From Serratia sarumanii (GTDB lineage: Bacteria; Pseudomonadota; Gammaproteobacteria; Enterobacterales; Enterobacteriaceae): a stretch of 64,000 nt of DNA. The notes beneath the pieces were generated by a model. It made no database searches. It worked only from the letters and a program-made list of their open reading frames with translations, and was not told where the DNA came from. The position numbers and the translations under genes are program-made. Shown here piece by piece: positions 52,674 to 61,481 of the stretch (positions are counted from its first letter, which is position 1; every line of letters starts with the position of its first letter). The stretch lies in contig NZ_CP124750.1 of the NCBI RefSeq assembly GCF_029962605.1, positions 2,914,001-2,978,000 of the forward strand, given 5' to 3'.

Positions 52674-52901
52674 TTACTTTTTGTGCCAGCGCTCATCGTC
52701 GCCCTTGCGATAGCTTTGTTTGACCGCTGCCCAGGCCACCTTGTGCGCCGTCTCTTCCCGGCCGGCGTCACCGCGTCGATCTTCAGGATCCCGATATTGT
52801 TGCCAGGCGCTGTTGAACGCTTCTTTATAGATCGCCTGCGCATGGGCCGGCAGCACATGCTTCACATTGTCCGGCAAGTCGTTCGTGTCTTGGTATGGCA
52901 T
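52674..52901 (-). CDS. chaB: ChaB, putative cation transport regulator
   Basis: A 75-residue ChaB-family protein (MPYQDTNDLPDNVKHVLPAHAQAIYKEAFNSAWQQY, then HKVAWAAVKQSYRKGDDERWHKK). The usual length is 76. GGGAGG lies five bases before the ATG at 52901. ChaB was proposed to act on ChaA, but its biochemical role is uncertain. In E. coli it is next to chaA; here a siderophore-interacting protein gene sits between them. Confidence 0.92.
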   Translation of the reverse strand: MPYQDTNDLPDNVKHVLPAHAQAIYKEAFNSAWQQYRDPEDRRGDAGREETAHKVAWAAVKQSYRKGDDERWHKK

Positions 52902-52965
52902 CACGTCCTCCCGTGCGTATTGCGTGAGCCTTAAGCCTAGCTCACACGCAGTTGCGCCTCAATGA

Positions 52966-52984
52966 GCAAACAATTCTCATTATC
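52966..52984. promoter_or_regulatory. Fur box upstream of siderophore-interacting protein gene
   Basis: GCAAACAATTCTCATTATC matches the 19-base Fur consensus at 14 positions, with a perfect TCATTATC right half. It lies about 50 bases before the GTG start of the SIP gene. It predicts iron-repressed expression. Confidence 0.8.
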
Positions 52985-53031
52985 AAACGGCATGGTATAC
53001 TCACCGCCAAACGAACTATAAGGAGATCCCC

Positions 53032-53850
53032 GTGACTACCGAAGCCCCTCGCTCACGCGCCCCCTACCTGATCGCCGTCAGCGCCGTACAGGACATTACG
53101 CCGCACCTGCGCCGCATCACCTTTACCGCGCCCGATCTACGCTACTACCCGGCCAACGCCGCCGCTGCGCACATCAAAGTCTTTTTGCCGCTCGCCGACC
53201 AAACTCAGCCGGATCTGCCGACGCTGACCGAAAACGGCCCGCGCTGGGCCGCGGACGCCGTGCGCCCGATCGTGCGCACCTATTCCATTCGCGCCGTGCG
53301 CCCGGAACAGGCGGAAGTGGACATCGAATTTGCGATTCACGATCACCGAGGCCCAGCGGTCGACTTTGCGCGCCAGGCGAAAATCGGCGATAAAATCGGT
53401 ATCAGCAACCCGGGCGGCCCCAAACCGATGCTGCCGGCGGCCGATTTCTACTGCCTGGCGGGCGATCCTTCCTCGCTGCCTGCGCTGGCCGCGCTGCTGG
53501 AAAACCTGCCGCCGCACAGCGCCGGGCGCGCTTTCGTCCGCGTCGACAGCACCGCTGACATGATTGACCTGAAAAAACCCGCTGATGTTGAAGTCAATTG
53601 GATCGTCGGCGGCACGGAGAAAACCGACGAACTGATCGCTCAGTTCCGCGCACAGTCCCTGCCGCAGGGCGAAGCGCACTTCTGGCTCGCCGGTGAAGAT
53701 CGCCTGGTGGTGGGGTTGCGCCGCTACCTGCGCCGTGAACGCCAATGCGATCGCAATCGTCTTTATGCCGTACCTTACTGGCGTGAGGGGCTAAATGAAG
53801 AGGGTTACCACAATAAACGGCATGAAATCATGGATAATATTGATGACTGA
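53032..53850 (+). CDS. siderophore-interacting protein (FAD-linked ferric-siderophore reductase, SIP/ViuB type)
   Basis: A 272-residue SIP-family flavoprotein. RTYSIRA is the FAD-binding RxYS motif, followed by VDIEFAIHDHRGPAVDFARQAKIGD. The C-terminal part has the LAGDPSSLPAL and WLAGEDRLVVGLRRYLRRER stretches that bind NAD(P)H. It reduces ferric iron in imported siderophores in the cytoplasm and frees Fe2+. The start is GTG with AGGAG six bases upstream. A Fur box precedes it and a strong terminator follows. It is inserted between chaB and chaA relative to E. coli. Confidence 0.92.
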   Translation: MTTEAPRSRAPYLIAVSAVQDITPHLRRITFTAPDLRYYPANAAAAHIKVFLPLADQTQPDLPTLTENGPRWAADAVRPIVRTYSIRAVRPEQAEVDIEFAIHDHRGPAVDFARQAKIGDKIGISNPGGPKPMLPAADFYCLAGDPSSLPALAALLENLPPHSAGRAFVRVDSTADMIDLKKPADVEVNWIVGGTEKTDELIAQFRAQSLPQGEAHFWLAGEDRLVVGLRRYLRRERQCDRNRLYAVPYWREGLNEEGYHNKRHEIMDNIDD

Positions 53851-53951
53851 CGGTCTCGTTTTCCTTGATTAACCAAGCGGTAAATGAGTAAACACGACTT
53901 TTCTCAAATCTAACGTTAAAAATTGGCGTTACTGCGTAAAAGTAAGTAAAT

Positions 53952-53977
53952 AAAACCGCACCCCGTGCGGTTTTTTT
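53952..53977 (+). terminator. rho-independent terminator of the SIP gene
   Basis: AAAACCGCAC (53952-53961) and GTGCGGTTTT (53965-53974) pair around CCC and run into seven T residues. This is a textbook terminator about 100 bases past the SIP stop. Confidence 0.93.
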
Positions 53978-54144
53978 GCTACCCTGATCACATAAAGCAA
54001 GCAATTGCTTTCTCAGATAAAAACAACATCACACCGGCGCCGCGGGTGTATCCTAATATAAAATACCTACTGGAAACGCAGAGTTGCCGTGCCACGGCGA
54101 CCGGCGCCGACGGGCTACGCTGTTTGAGAAGGAGTGTCACCCTC
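53978..54144 (+). promoter_or_regulatory. possibly structured chaA leader
   Basis: The gap before chaA holds two copies of ACCGGCGCCG (54033-54042 and 54100-54109). Each contains the self-complementary CGGCGCCG, so they can pair with each other. Between them is a small hairpin GCCGT-GCC-ACGGC (about 54086-54098). The layout suggests a folded RNA leader. I see no match to the yybP-ykoY manganese riboswitch core. A promoter must lie near 53980-54030. Confidence 0.4.
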
Positions 54145-55248
54145 ATGAAGTCGCAACACGATCCTGGCCGATCCACCAAATCTCGCCACACCGAATACTC
54201 GCTGATCTTCCCCATCGCCGCGCTGGTGGTGTTGAACCTGTGGAGCAGCACCGCTAACTTTCCGCTGATCGTCGGCATCAATATTCTCGCGCTGGTGGGG
54301 ATCCTCAGCAGCGCCTTCAGCGTGGTGCGCCACGCCGACGTGCTGGCTCACCGGTTGGGCGAACCCTACGGCTCGCTGATCCTCAGCCTGTCGGTGGTGA
54401 TCCTCGAGGTCAGCCTGATCTCGGCGCTGATGGCCACCGGCGACGCCGCGCCGGCGCTGATGCGCGACACGCTGTACTCCATCATCATGATCGTTTCCGC
54501 CGGCCTGGTCGGCTTCGCGCTGCTGCTCGGCGGGCGCAAATTCGCCACCCAGTACGTCAATCTGGGCGGCATCAAACAGTACCTGATGGCGATTTTCCCG
54601 CTGGCGGTGATTGTGCTGGTATTCCCGAGCGCGCTGCCGGGCGGCAACTTCAGCACCGGGCAAGCGCTGTTGGTAGCGCTGATCTCCGCCGCCATGTATG
54701 GCGTGTTCCTGGTGATCCAGACCAAAACCCACCAGAGCCTGTTCGTGTACGAGCATGAAGACGACGACGGCGACCCGCATCACGGCAAGCCTTCTTCCCA
54801 CAGCAGCGCCTGGCATGCCGCCTGGCTCATCGTGCACCTGATCGCGGTTATCGCCGTCACCAAGTTCAACGCCAATCCGCTGGAAGGTCTGTTGACCAAA
54901 ATGAACGCGCCGGCGCAGTTCACCGGTTTCCTGGTGGCGCTGCTGATCCTGTCGCCTGAAGGGCTGGGCGCGCTGCGCGCCGTGTTGAACAATCAGGTGC
55001 AACGCGCCATGAACCTGTTCTTCGGCTCGGTGCTGGCGACCATCTCCCTGACCGTGCCGGCGGTCACCATCATCGCCACCCTGACCGGGCAGACGCTGAT
55101 CTTCGGCCTGCAAACGCCGCATATCGTGGTGATGCTGACGGTGTTGCTGCTGTGCCAGCTGTCGTTCTCGACCGGCCGCACCAACGTGCTGAACGGCACC
55201 GCCCACCTGGCGCTGTTCGCCGCCTACATGATGACTATCTTCGCCTGA
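54145..55248 (+). CDS. chaA: calcium/sodium-potassium : proton antiporter ChaA
   Basis: A 367-residue CaCA-family exchanger, the E. coli ChaA length being 366. Eleven hydrophobic helices are seen. The two alpha-repeat signatures appear around SLSVVILEVSLISALMA and LILSPEGLGALRAVLNN. A His/Asp-rich loop (EHEDDDGDPHHGK) lies in the middle. It exports Ca2+, Na+ or K+ in exchange for protons, mainly at high pH or salt. The open frame extends upstream but MKSQHDPGRSTKSRH after GAAGGAG matches the family start. Confidence 0.93.
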   Translation: MKSQHDPGRSTKSRHTEYSLIFPIAALVVLNLWSSTANFPLIVGINILALVGILSSAFSVVRHADVLAHRLGEPYGSLILSLSVVILEVSLISALMATGDAAPALMRDTLYSIIMIVSAGLVGFALLLGGRKFATQYVNLGGIKQYLMAIFPLAVIVLVFPSALPGGNFSTGQALLVALISAAMYGVFLVIQTKTHQSLFVYEHEDDDGDPHHGKPSSHSSAWHAAWLIVHLIAVIAVTKFNANPLEGLLTKMNAPAQFTGFLVALLILSPEGLGALRAVLNNQVQRAMNLFFGSVLATISLTVPAVTIIATLTGQTLIFGLQTPHIVVMLTVLLLCQLSFSTGRTNVLNGTAHLALFAAYMMTIFA

Positions 55249-55250
55249 TC

Positions 55251-55276
55251 AAAAAGGGGCGCACACCGTGCGCCCC
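55251..55276. terminator. bidirectional terminator between chaA and lpxO
   Basis: GGGGCGCAC (55256-55264) and GTGCGCCCC (55268-55276) pair around ACC. On the minus strand five U residues follow, giving a good lpxO terminator; on the plus strand it serves chaA less well. It lies directly after the chaA stop. Confidence 0.85.
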
Positions 55277-55285
55277 CACCTTCGT

Positions 55286-56188
55286 TTATACCGAGAAGAA
55301 TATCGCCGCGGCGATCCCCCCGAACAAAATCCACTTGATGATGTAGTAACCGGTGCGATTCCAGGCCTTCAGGCGTTTCCCCACCCGGCGTATCGCATAG
55401 ATGTATTTGAACATCTTGTTGACGCCGCCGGTGCGATCGCCCTCTTCATTCGGCGCGGTGGCGGCGCTCATCAGATTGCGCCCCAGCCAGTGGTTCACCG
55501 CCTGCGCCCAGCGGTAGCGCATCGGCCGTTCGATGTCGCAGAACAGGATCAGACGGTTCTGCCCGCTCTGGTTTTCCGCGTAGTGCAGATAGGTTTCATC
55601 GAACATCACGCCTTCCCCGTCGCGCCAGCTGTAGCGCTCGCCGTCCACCTCAATGAAGCAGCGGTCATCGTTGGGGGTAATCAGCCCCAGGTGATAACGC
55701 AGCGAACCGGCGTAAGGGTCGCGGTGGCGCGGCAAACGGCTGCCGTCCGGCAGTTCGGCGAACATCGCCGCCTTGACCGAAGGCAGGCTGCGCAGCAGTT
55801 CCGTGGTCTGCGGGCACAGGGTCATGGCCGAAGGATGGCTGTCTTCATACCATTTCAGATAAAAGCGCTTCCAACCGGTCTTGAAAAACGAGTTGAAACC
55901 GGCGTCGTTGAATTGATCGGACGCCTTGATCTGCTGGATCTCCATCAGCTTCTGTCCTTCGTCGCGGATGGTTTCCCAGTTATCTCTCAACACCGCCAGC
56001 TCAGGAAACTGCTCCGGCTTCAGGTACGGCGTGGTCGGCACGCGGGAAAACAGATACATGAAGACGTTCAATGGTGCGGTAAAGGTGGAATGGTCAGACA
56101 GCTGCCGCCACACGTTGTAGCGTACCCGTCCGCGGTAATGCACATAGACGACGCATAAAATAAGCAAAATCAGAACGATGTATTTCAT
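55286..56188 (-). CDS. lpxO: lipid A hydroxylase LpxO (aspartyl/asparaginyl beta-hydroxylase fold)
   Basis: A 300-residue Fe(II)/2-oxoglutarate dioxygenase with N- and C-terminal membrane helices. RHRDPYAGSLRYHLGL gives the HxD iron ligands and VMFDETYLHYAEN the distal His. LpxO adds a 2-hydroxyl to the secondary myristate of lipid A at the inner face of the inner membrane. Length and layout match Salmonella LpxO (about 302). It is a single gene with its own terminator. The lipid A role is from the family; this enzyme was not tested here. Confidence 0.9.
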   Translation of the reverse strand: MKYIVLILLILCVVYVHYRGRVRYNVWRQLSDHSTFTAPLNVFMYLFSRVPTTPYLKPEQFPELAVLRDNWETIRDEGQKLMEIQQIKASDQFNDAGFNSFFKTGWKRFYLKWYEDSHPSAMTLCPQTTELLRSLPSVKAAMFAELPDGSRLPRHRDPYAGSLRYHLGLITPNDDRCFIEVDGERYSWRDGEGVMFDETYLHYAENQSGQNRLILFCDIERPMRYRWAQAVNHWLGRNLMSAATAPNEEGDRTGGVNKMFKYIYAIRRVGKRLKAWNRTGYYIIKWILFGGIAAAIFFSV

Positions 56189-56383
56189 GTTTGAATCGCA
56201 TCAAGGAACCTACACGCTATGCGCCGCACGGCGCACACCCCAGATAATGTCCTTTTGGCGGCACAGGCAAATTGCGCGCCAATCTGGAACTCACTAATCA
56301 TTGACGCTAACTCAACGAAAATCTATACAAAAAACCACAATAATTTACACAAAGGTTAAACGAAATGATAAATGAGGGGCGAT

Positions 56384-56408
56384 AAAAAAGGCCGCCGAAG
56401 CGGCCTTT
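56384..56408 (-). terminator. rho-independent terminator of phoH
   Basis: GGCCGC (56390-56395) and GCGGCC (56100 offset: 56400-56405) pair around CGAA, flanked by AAA/TTT pairs. On the minus strand it ends in a run of U residues. It lies 16 bases past the phoH stop. Confidence 0.93.
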
Positions 56409-56423
56409 CCAGTAGCGGATAGG

Positions 56424-57212
56424 TTAACTGTAAGCGTTGAGCGTGCGCTGGCACAAAGCGGAACGCACGCAGTCCTGTTTTTCAAAGCGGATAACGCCGA
56501 TCATCTCGTCCTCTTCGAAGCGCTCCAGGGCATCGCTGAGGCCGGATTTCACGCCGCGCGGCAAGTCGCACTGGGTCACGTCGCCGTTAACGATAACCGT
56601 CACGTTTTCTCCCAGGCGGGTCAGGAACATTTTCATTTGGCTGGCGGTCACGTTCTGGGCTTCATCCAGGATAACGACCGCATTTTCGAAGGTGCGCCCG
56701 CGCATATAAGCGAACGGCGCAATCTCTACCTTGCCGATTTCCGGGCGCAGGCAGTACTGCATAAAGGAAGATCCTAAACGACGTACCAGAATGTCATACA
56801 CCGGGCGGAAATAAGGCGCGAACTTCTCGGAGATATCCCCCGGCAAGAAACCGAGGTCTTCATCCGCCTGCAAAACAGGACGGGTAACGATAATCCGATC
56901 CACCTCTTTATGAATCAGCGCCTCCGCCGCCTTGGCGGCGCTGATGAATGTTTTGCCACAGCCGGCTTCGCCGGTGGCGAAGATCAGCTGCTTATTCTCT
57001 ATGGCTGATAAGTAATGACCCTGAGCTTCGGTTCTAGCCTCGATGGGTGAGCTATCGCGCTTGTCTCGCGCCATGCCGATAGACTCGACTCCCCCCATTT
57101 GCACCAGCGAGGTCACAGACTCTTCTTCCAGCTGGCGATGACTACGAGCGTCACGACGAATAACGCGTTTCGCTTCACGACGTGCTTTGATCACTGCTTT
57201 CTGTCTACCCAT
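56424..57212 (-). CDS. phoH: PhoH-family P-loop ATPase
   Basis: A 262-residue protein nearly identical in its motifs to E. coli PhoH. Walker A is GEAGCGKT, Walker B VVILDEAQN, and sensor-like NGDVTQCDLPRG follows. The basic N-terminus MGRQKAVIKARREAKRV is conserved. PhoH proteins are superfamily-1-like ATPases induced by phosphate starvation with links to RNA metabolism; the exact role is unsettled. In E. coli phoH is beside efeUOB and put genes, as here. I looked for a Pho box upstream and could not place one with confidence. Confidence 0.93.
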   Translation of the reverse strand: MGRQKAVIKARREAKRVIRRDARSHRQLEEESVTSLVQMGGVESIGMARDKRDSSPIEARTEAQGHYLSAIENKQLIFATGEAGCGKTFISAAKAAEALIHKEVDRIIVTRPVLQADEDLGFLPGDISEKFAPYFRPVYDILVRRLGSSFMQYCLRPEIGKVEIAPFAYMRGRTFENAVVILDEAQNVTASQMKMFLTRLGENVTVIVNGDVTQCDLPRGVKSGLSDALERFEEDEMIGVIRFEKQDCVRSALCQRTLNAYS

Positions 57213-57894
57213 AGTGGCACCTTACAGTTTGTTTCACCTACCGCAACGGCCTGGCCGCGCGATTATGTTTCACACACGTATTAGGTTTTGGCCTCCTCCG
57301 AGCCAATAAGAGCCAAGGGACAAGGTGAATTGACGGCAACGCTTAAGCGCCGTGTCTTCACGGGACAACGCGGACTGCATCTGTAAACGTGGAGTAAAAA
57401 GTGATGAGATTCGGTAGCGATAAGAGTGCGGAGTTGCCGGTAAAAGAGAGTCGGAGAGATAACCCTCGTTACAACGAGAAATCAGGGGAGATGTGTTATT
57501 TTTTCTTTCCAGCCCAACCAAGGACTTTACCATTAGCGATCCCCGCAGTGATATTTACAGCTTCAAGCTGTGCACCGTGTGAAAACTACCGCCAGATGAT
57601 TACAGTATAATGACATTCAATCTCGTCGCGTTACTAAAATGTAAAAAAATTTAATATCTTTTGTTTTCAGTTAGCGCTAAAACACTATATCACGCTCGAC
57701 ACGTCATTCCAGAAAAATTTTTACCACAACAATATCAATGAATTGCAATTAAAAACCGCAAATGACACTTTGGTTTCTCGATTAAATTTTGCGCAATCCA
57801 AAGCCGGTGAGCCGTGCAAGTTTTTTTAATCCGCAGCCAAAGCATCGAATTGAACTTCGTCGCGCAATGTCCCGCGCAATAGGCAATACAAAGT
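57213..57894. other. intergenic region upstream of phoH
   Basis: About 680 bases between phoH and the efeB terminator, both read leftwards. An 87-codon minus-strand frame (57270-57533) has no ribosome binding site and no recognisable sequence, so it is not called. The part 57600-57800 is AT-rich and probably holds the phoH promoter. I see nothing else definite. Confidence 0.4.
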
Positions 57895-57921
57895 AAAACG
57901 AGGCGGAAGATCGCGCCTCGT
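57895..57921 (-). terminator. rho-independent terminator of efeUOB
   Basis: ACGAGGCG (57898-57905) and CGCCTCGT (57914-57921) pair around an eight-base loop. On the minus strand the stem runs into TTTTA. It lies 11 bases past the efeB stop. Confidence 0.8.
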
Positions 57922-57931
57922 CATTGCGCAC

Positions 57932-59230
57932 TCAGGCCTTGAGCAAGCCGCTGGCCAGATAGTCGCCGCCCTCTTTCACGCCCGGCAATACGAAGAAATA
58001 CCCGCCGCCGATCGGCTTGATGTATTCCTCCAGCGCTTCGCCGTTGAGCCTTTTTTGCACCGTCAGGAATCCTTTTTCCAGATCGGCCTGGTAGCAGACG
58101 AACAGCAGCCCCATTTCCAGCTGCCCGGCATTCGAGACGCCAAGGGAATAGCTGTAGCCGCGCCGCAGCATCAGGTTGCTTTGGCTTTCCGGCGTGCGGG
58201 GGTTCGCCAACCGAATGTGCGCATCCATCGGTATCACCTTGCCGTCGGGATCGTTCGCGTAGTTCGGCTCGTCATGTTCATGCTTCATACCGAGCGGCGC
58301 GCCGCTGTACTTTTCGCGGCCAAAGATGGTTTCCTGCTCCTGCAGCGGCGTGCGATCCCAAAACTCCACGCGGAAGCGAATAATGCGCGCCGCCTGGTAG
58401 CTGCCGCCCGCCGTCCACGCCGGCTCGCCGGCGCCGTCGCCAACCCACACCACCTTATCCATCAGCGGTGTGTCGTCGGTTTTCGGGTTGGCGGTGCCGT
58501 CTTTGAAGCCCAGCAGGTTAATCGGCGTTTCTTTGCCTTTGCTGCGCGCCGCATGCGCCGAGATGAACCCTTCCCGCTTCCAGCGCACGCTGAGCAGATC
58601 CGGCGAATGCTTGATGATATCGCGCAGCGCGTGGAGAGCGGTTTCATTGGTGTTGGCGCAGATCTGCAGCAGCAGGTCGCCGTGGCACAGCGCGGCGTCC
58701 AGCGCATCGTTGGGGAAGCGCGTCATCTTCTGCAACCGCAGCGGTTTTTGCGCCTGCAGGCCAAAGCGTTCGTCAAACAGCGATGCGCCGACCGAAACGG
58801 TGATGGTCAGGTTGTCCGGGTAAATCTCCGGCCCCATGATGCCCGAATCGAGCGGCGGCAGCTTGGCATCCACTTCCGGCGCCTTGCCGCCGTGGGTCAG
58901 GAACGCGATGCGATCGGTCAGCAGCCGGAACAGACGCTCCAGATCCGCTTTGCTGGTCGCCAGCACGTCGAACGCCACCAGCATCATCGCCGCCTGTTGC
59001 GGCGTCAGCACCCCAGCCTGATGGCGACCATAAAACGGCTGTTTCTGCCAACGCTCATCCTGCGGCGTCGCCAACGGCTCCGCCGCGTTGCCCGCCGCCT
59101 GCGCCAGGCGGCTGCCGCCCAGCGCCAGTGCGCCCAGCCCCAGCCCTTGCAGCAAACGGCGCCGCGAAGGCGAGGCCGCCCCCTGCGATTGCGGATGCGG
59201 CCCGTTGTTCAGGCCTGCCTTGTTGCTCAT
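57932..59230 (-). CDS. efeB: EfeB, Tat-exported DyP-type haem peroxidase / deferrochelatase
   Basis: A 432-residue haem protein. The N-terminal twin-Arg signal ([18 protein letters not shown], residues 22-39) marks Tat export to the periplasm. GFKDGTANP is the DyP GxxDG motif with its catalytic Asp. EfeB works with EfeO and EfeU in acid-induced ferrous iron uptake, possibly by oxidising iron or extracting it from haem. It begins 11 bases after the efeO stop and ends the operon. Confidence 0.95.
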   Translation of the reverse strand: MSNKAGLNNGPHPQSQGAASPSRRRLLQGLGLGALALGGSRLAQAAGNAAEPLATPQDERWQKQPFYGRHQAGVLTPQQAAMMLVAFDVLATSKADLERLFRLLTDRIAFLTHGGKAPEVDAKLPPLDSGIMGPEIYPDNLTITVSVGASLFDERFGLQAQKPLRLQKMTRFPNDALDAALCHGDLLLQICANTNETALHALRDIIKHSPDLLSVRWKREGFISAHAARSKGKETPINLLGFKDGTANPKTDDTPLMDKVVWVGDGAGEPAWTAGGSYQAARIIRFRVEFWDRTPLQEQETIFGREKYSGAPLGMKHEHDEPNYANDPDGKVIPMDAHIRLANPRTPESQSNLMLRRGYSYSLGVSNAGQLEMGLLFVCYQADLEKGFLTVQKRLNGEALEEYIKPIGGGYFFVLPGVKEGGDYLASGLLKA

Positions 59231-59241
59231 AATCCTATGCC

Positions 59242-60378
59242 TCAGTCCAGGCCCAACACGCCGCGCAGTTGAGAAAGGTCTTCCGCCAGCGTGGTGATCG
59301 GCCCTTTCAACGCGTTGCGATCGGCTTCGCTCAGCTTCTCGTAGGACTCATAGCCCTCTTTGGTTTTGTACTTCGCCAAAATGGTGTCCACGGTTTTGAA
59401 GTTGGCGTCAATCTTGTCCAGCAGCGGCTTGTTGGCCTTGACCAGCAGCGGACGCAGCAGGTTGACGATCTTCTGCGCGCCGTCGACGTTGGCCTGGAAA
59501 TCCCACAGGTCGGTGCGGCTATAGCGGTCTTCTTCACCGCTGATCTTGCTCGCCGCCACTTCTTCGATCAGCCCGGCTGCGCCGCCCACCACCTTGCTCG
59601 GCGGGAAGGTCAGTTCACCCACGCGTTTTTGCAGCTCAACGGTGTCCTGATACAGCCGATCGGCGTATTTATCCATGTCTTTGGTCGAGTTGTCGGCAAA
59701 CAGCGCCTTCTCCAGACGGTGGAAACCGGTGAAGTTAGGGTCCGCCGATTTCTTCTCGTAGTCGTCTTCACGGGCGTCGATGCTGCCGTCCAGATCGGAG
59801 AACAGCTCGGCGATCGGCTCGATGCGCTCATAGTGCTGACGGGTCGGCGCATACAGCTTGCGCGCTTGCTCCACGTTGCCGGCCTTCACCGCGTCGGTGA
59901 ACAGCTTGGTCTGTTTCACCAGCCCGTCGACTTCTTTGGTGACGTAGACTTTGTATTCGGCGATCGGGCCAACCAGATCCAGCGCGCTCGGCTTGCCGTC
60001 GGTGGCGCCGTTGGCCGCCGCAGTGACGGTCAGTTTGCCTTTTGGATTGCTCAGCAGCCCGCAGGTCATGTCATATTCGCCCGCTTCCAGCGTGGCGGTC
60101 ATTTTCTGGGTGAAGCCCGGCGCGATGTTCTCGCGCTCTTCCACCACCATCACCCCTTTCAGGATTTCCCATTCGACGTTTTTCTGGCTGGTGTTATGCA
60201 CCACAAACTGCGTCTTGCCGGCCGGCACCGTCAGCTGCATCGGTTCGCACTGCTTGTCGTTGACCGTGACTTTGACCTGCGGCACGTCCGCCGCCAGCGC
60301 ATCGATGCTCAGCGCAAACGCCGGGATAGCCAGTAATGCTGCGTGCAACGCCTTGCGGCGAAATAACGGAGTAGACAT
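59242..60378 (-). CDS. efeO: EfeO, periplasmic cupredoxin/imelysin-type iron-binding protein
   Basis: A 378-residue exported protein. After the signal peptide ([21 protein letters not shown]) comes a cupredoxin-like domain (about 30-125, with [19 protein letters not shown] and DMTCG). The C-terminal M75/imelysin domain has the HxxE motif in [10 protein letters not shown]. It is the periplasmic partner of EfeU and is thought to bind iron and perhaps copper. The ATG at 60378 has AGGGA seven bases upstream; the earlier in-frame start at 60399 overlaps the end of efeU. Confidence 0.95.
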   Translation of the reverse strand: MSTPLFRRKALHAALLAIPAFALSIDALAADVPQVKVTVNDKQCEPMQLTVPAGKTQFVVHNTSQKNVEWEILKGVMVVEERENIAPGFTQKMTATLEAGEYDMTCGLLSNPKGKLTVTAAANGATDGKPSALDLVGPIAEYKVYVTKEVDGLVKQTKLFTDAVKAGNVEQARKLYAPTRQHYERIEPIAELFSDLDGSIDAREDDYEKKSADPNFTGFHRLEKALFADNSTKDMDKYADRLYQDTVELQKRVGELTFPPSKVVGGAAGLIEEVAASKISGEEDRYSRTDLWDFQANVDGAQKIVNLLRPLLVKANKPLLDKIDANFKTVDTILAKYKTKEGYESYEKLSEADRNALKGPITTLAEDLSQLRGVLGLD

Positions 60379-60398
60379 ACGAGATTCCCTATTAAACA

Positions 60399-61244
60399 TT
60401 AATGATTGATTTTACGTTGCGCCGGAGCCGCTGCCGGCTCCGCGCGCTGCGGCAGGAAAAAGAAAATCAGCGCCGGGATCAGATACAGGAAGTAGACCGC
60501 CACTTCGCTGACCGTCGGCGCTTCCTGATAACCGAGAATGCCTTCCAGCAGGGTGCCGAACAGCGAATGGGTCGACAGGGTGCTGCTGAAATCGAAGGCG
60601 ATGTCCTGGAAGTGGTTCCACAGACCGGCCTCATGGAAGGCGCGGATCGCCCCCGCGGCCAGCCCGGCGGCGACGAACAGAATGAACAGGCTGGTCCATT
60701 TGAAGAATTTGGCCAGGTGCAGCTTCACCCCGCCCCAGTAAATCATCATGCCCAGCACGATGGCGGCCGCCAGGCCGAGCACCGCGCCGATCGGCGCCGC
60801 GGCGCCCACGTCTTGCTGGAAAGCCGCCAGCAGGAAGAACACCGACTCCAGCCCTTCGCGCGCCACGGCGAAGAACACCATCGCCACCAGCGCCCAACCC
60901 TGCCCTTTGCCGGCGCTGAGCGCCTGATCGATCGCCCCTTCCAGATGCACCTTGACCGACTTGGACACTTTGCGCATCCAGAACACCATATAGGTGAGGA
61001 TCACCACCGCCACCACCGCGACGATGCCTTCGAACAGCTCCTGCTGCTTCTGCGGGAACTCGCCGGTGGTTTCATTGATGAAGATGCCGAGCGCCAGACA
61101 CAGCGCCGCGGCGACAATCACGCCGACCCACACCGCGCCCAGCCATTGGCTGCGCTGCGTGCGTTTCAGGTAGCTGGCGATCAGGCTGACGATCAGCGCG
61201 GCCTCCAGCCCTTCACGGAACATGATAAGAAAGGGAACGAACAT
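60399..61244 (-). CDS. efeU: EfeU, ferrous iron permease (Ftr1/OFeT family)
   Basis: A 281-residue membrane protein with seven helices. Two REGLE motifs, at residues 10-14 and 129-133, are the iron-binding signature of this family. The gene is full length with no frameshift, unlike the broken copy in E. coli K-12. It imports Fe2+ (or Fe3+ formed on site) across the inner membrane. It starts the efeUOB operon; a Fur box lies about 90 bases upstream. Confidence 0.95.
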   Translation of the reverse strand: MFVPFLIMFREGLEAALIVSLIASYLKRTQRSQWLGAVWVGVIVAAALCLALGIFINETTGEFPQKQQELFEGIVAVVAVVILTYMVFWMRKVSKSVKVHLEGAIDQALSAGKGQGWALVAMVFFAVAREGLESVFFLLAAFQQDVGAAAPIGAVLGLAAAIVLGMMIYWGGVKLHLAKFFKWTSLFILFVAAGLAAGAIRAFHEAGLWNHFQDIAFDFSSTLSTHSLFGTLLEGILGYQEAPTVSEVAVYFLYLIPALIFFFLPQRAEPAAAPAQRKINH

Positions 61245-61332
61245 AAATAATCACCCCTGAAAAGACCGCGGCGGCAGAGAAAGCTGGCTCGACATGCGCT
61301 GCGCAACTCTGTAAAGAAACGTAAAATGCAAC

Positions 61333-61351
61333 GAGAGTGATTATCATTCTG
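61333..61351. promoter_or_regulatory. Fur box upstream of efeUOB
   Basis: GAGAGTGATTATCATTCTG matches the Fur consensus at 15 of 19 positions with a perfect TGATTATCATT centre. It lies about 90 bases before the efeU ATG and predicts iron repression. Confidence 0.88.
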
Positions 61352-61433
61352 CCAAGAAGAAATACAAGAGGCGCCAGCGTGATTTTTTCTAATCAAATGT
61401 CACCAGGTGTTGGATGACGGCGATCGGCAGGCG

Positions 61434-61458
61434 AAAAAAAGGGCGCGTTACGCGCCCC
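61434..61458 (-). terminator. rho-independent terminator of putP
   Basis: GGGCGCG (61441-61447) and CGCGCCC (61451-61457) pair around TTA. Seven A residues on the plus strand give a U run on the minus-strand transcript. It lies about 25 bases past the putP stop. Confidence 0.93.
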
Positions 61459-61481
61459 TTGCTGACTGACATCGAACGGCG

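Noticed and set aside
53978..54144. yybP-ykoY manganese riboswitch before chaA
   Set aside because: The conserved loop sequences of that riboswitch are not visible, although the leader looks structured.
57270..57533. 87-codon frame upstream of phoH
   Set aside because: No ribosome binding site and no recognisable protein features; likely chance in the phoH leader.
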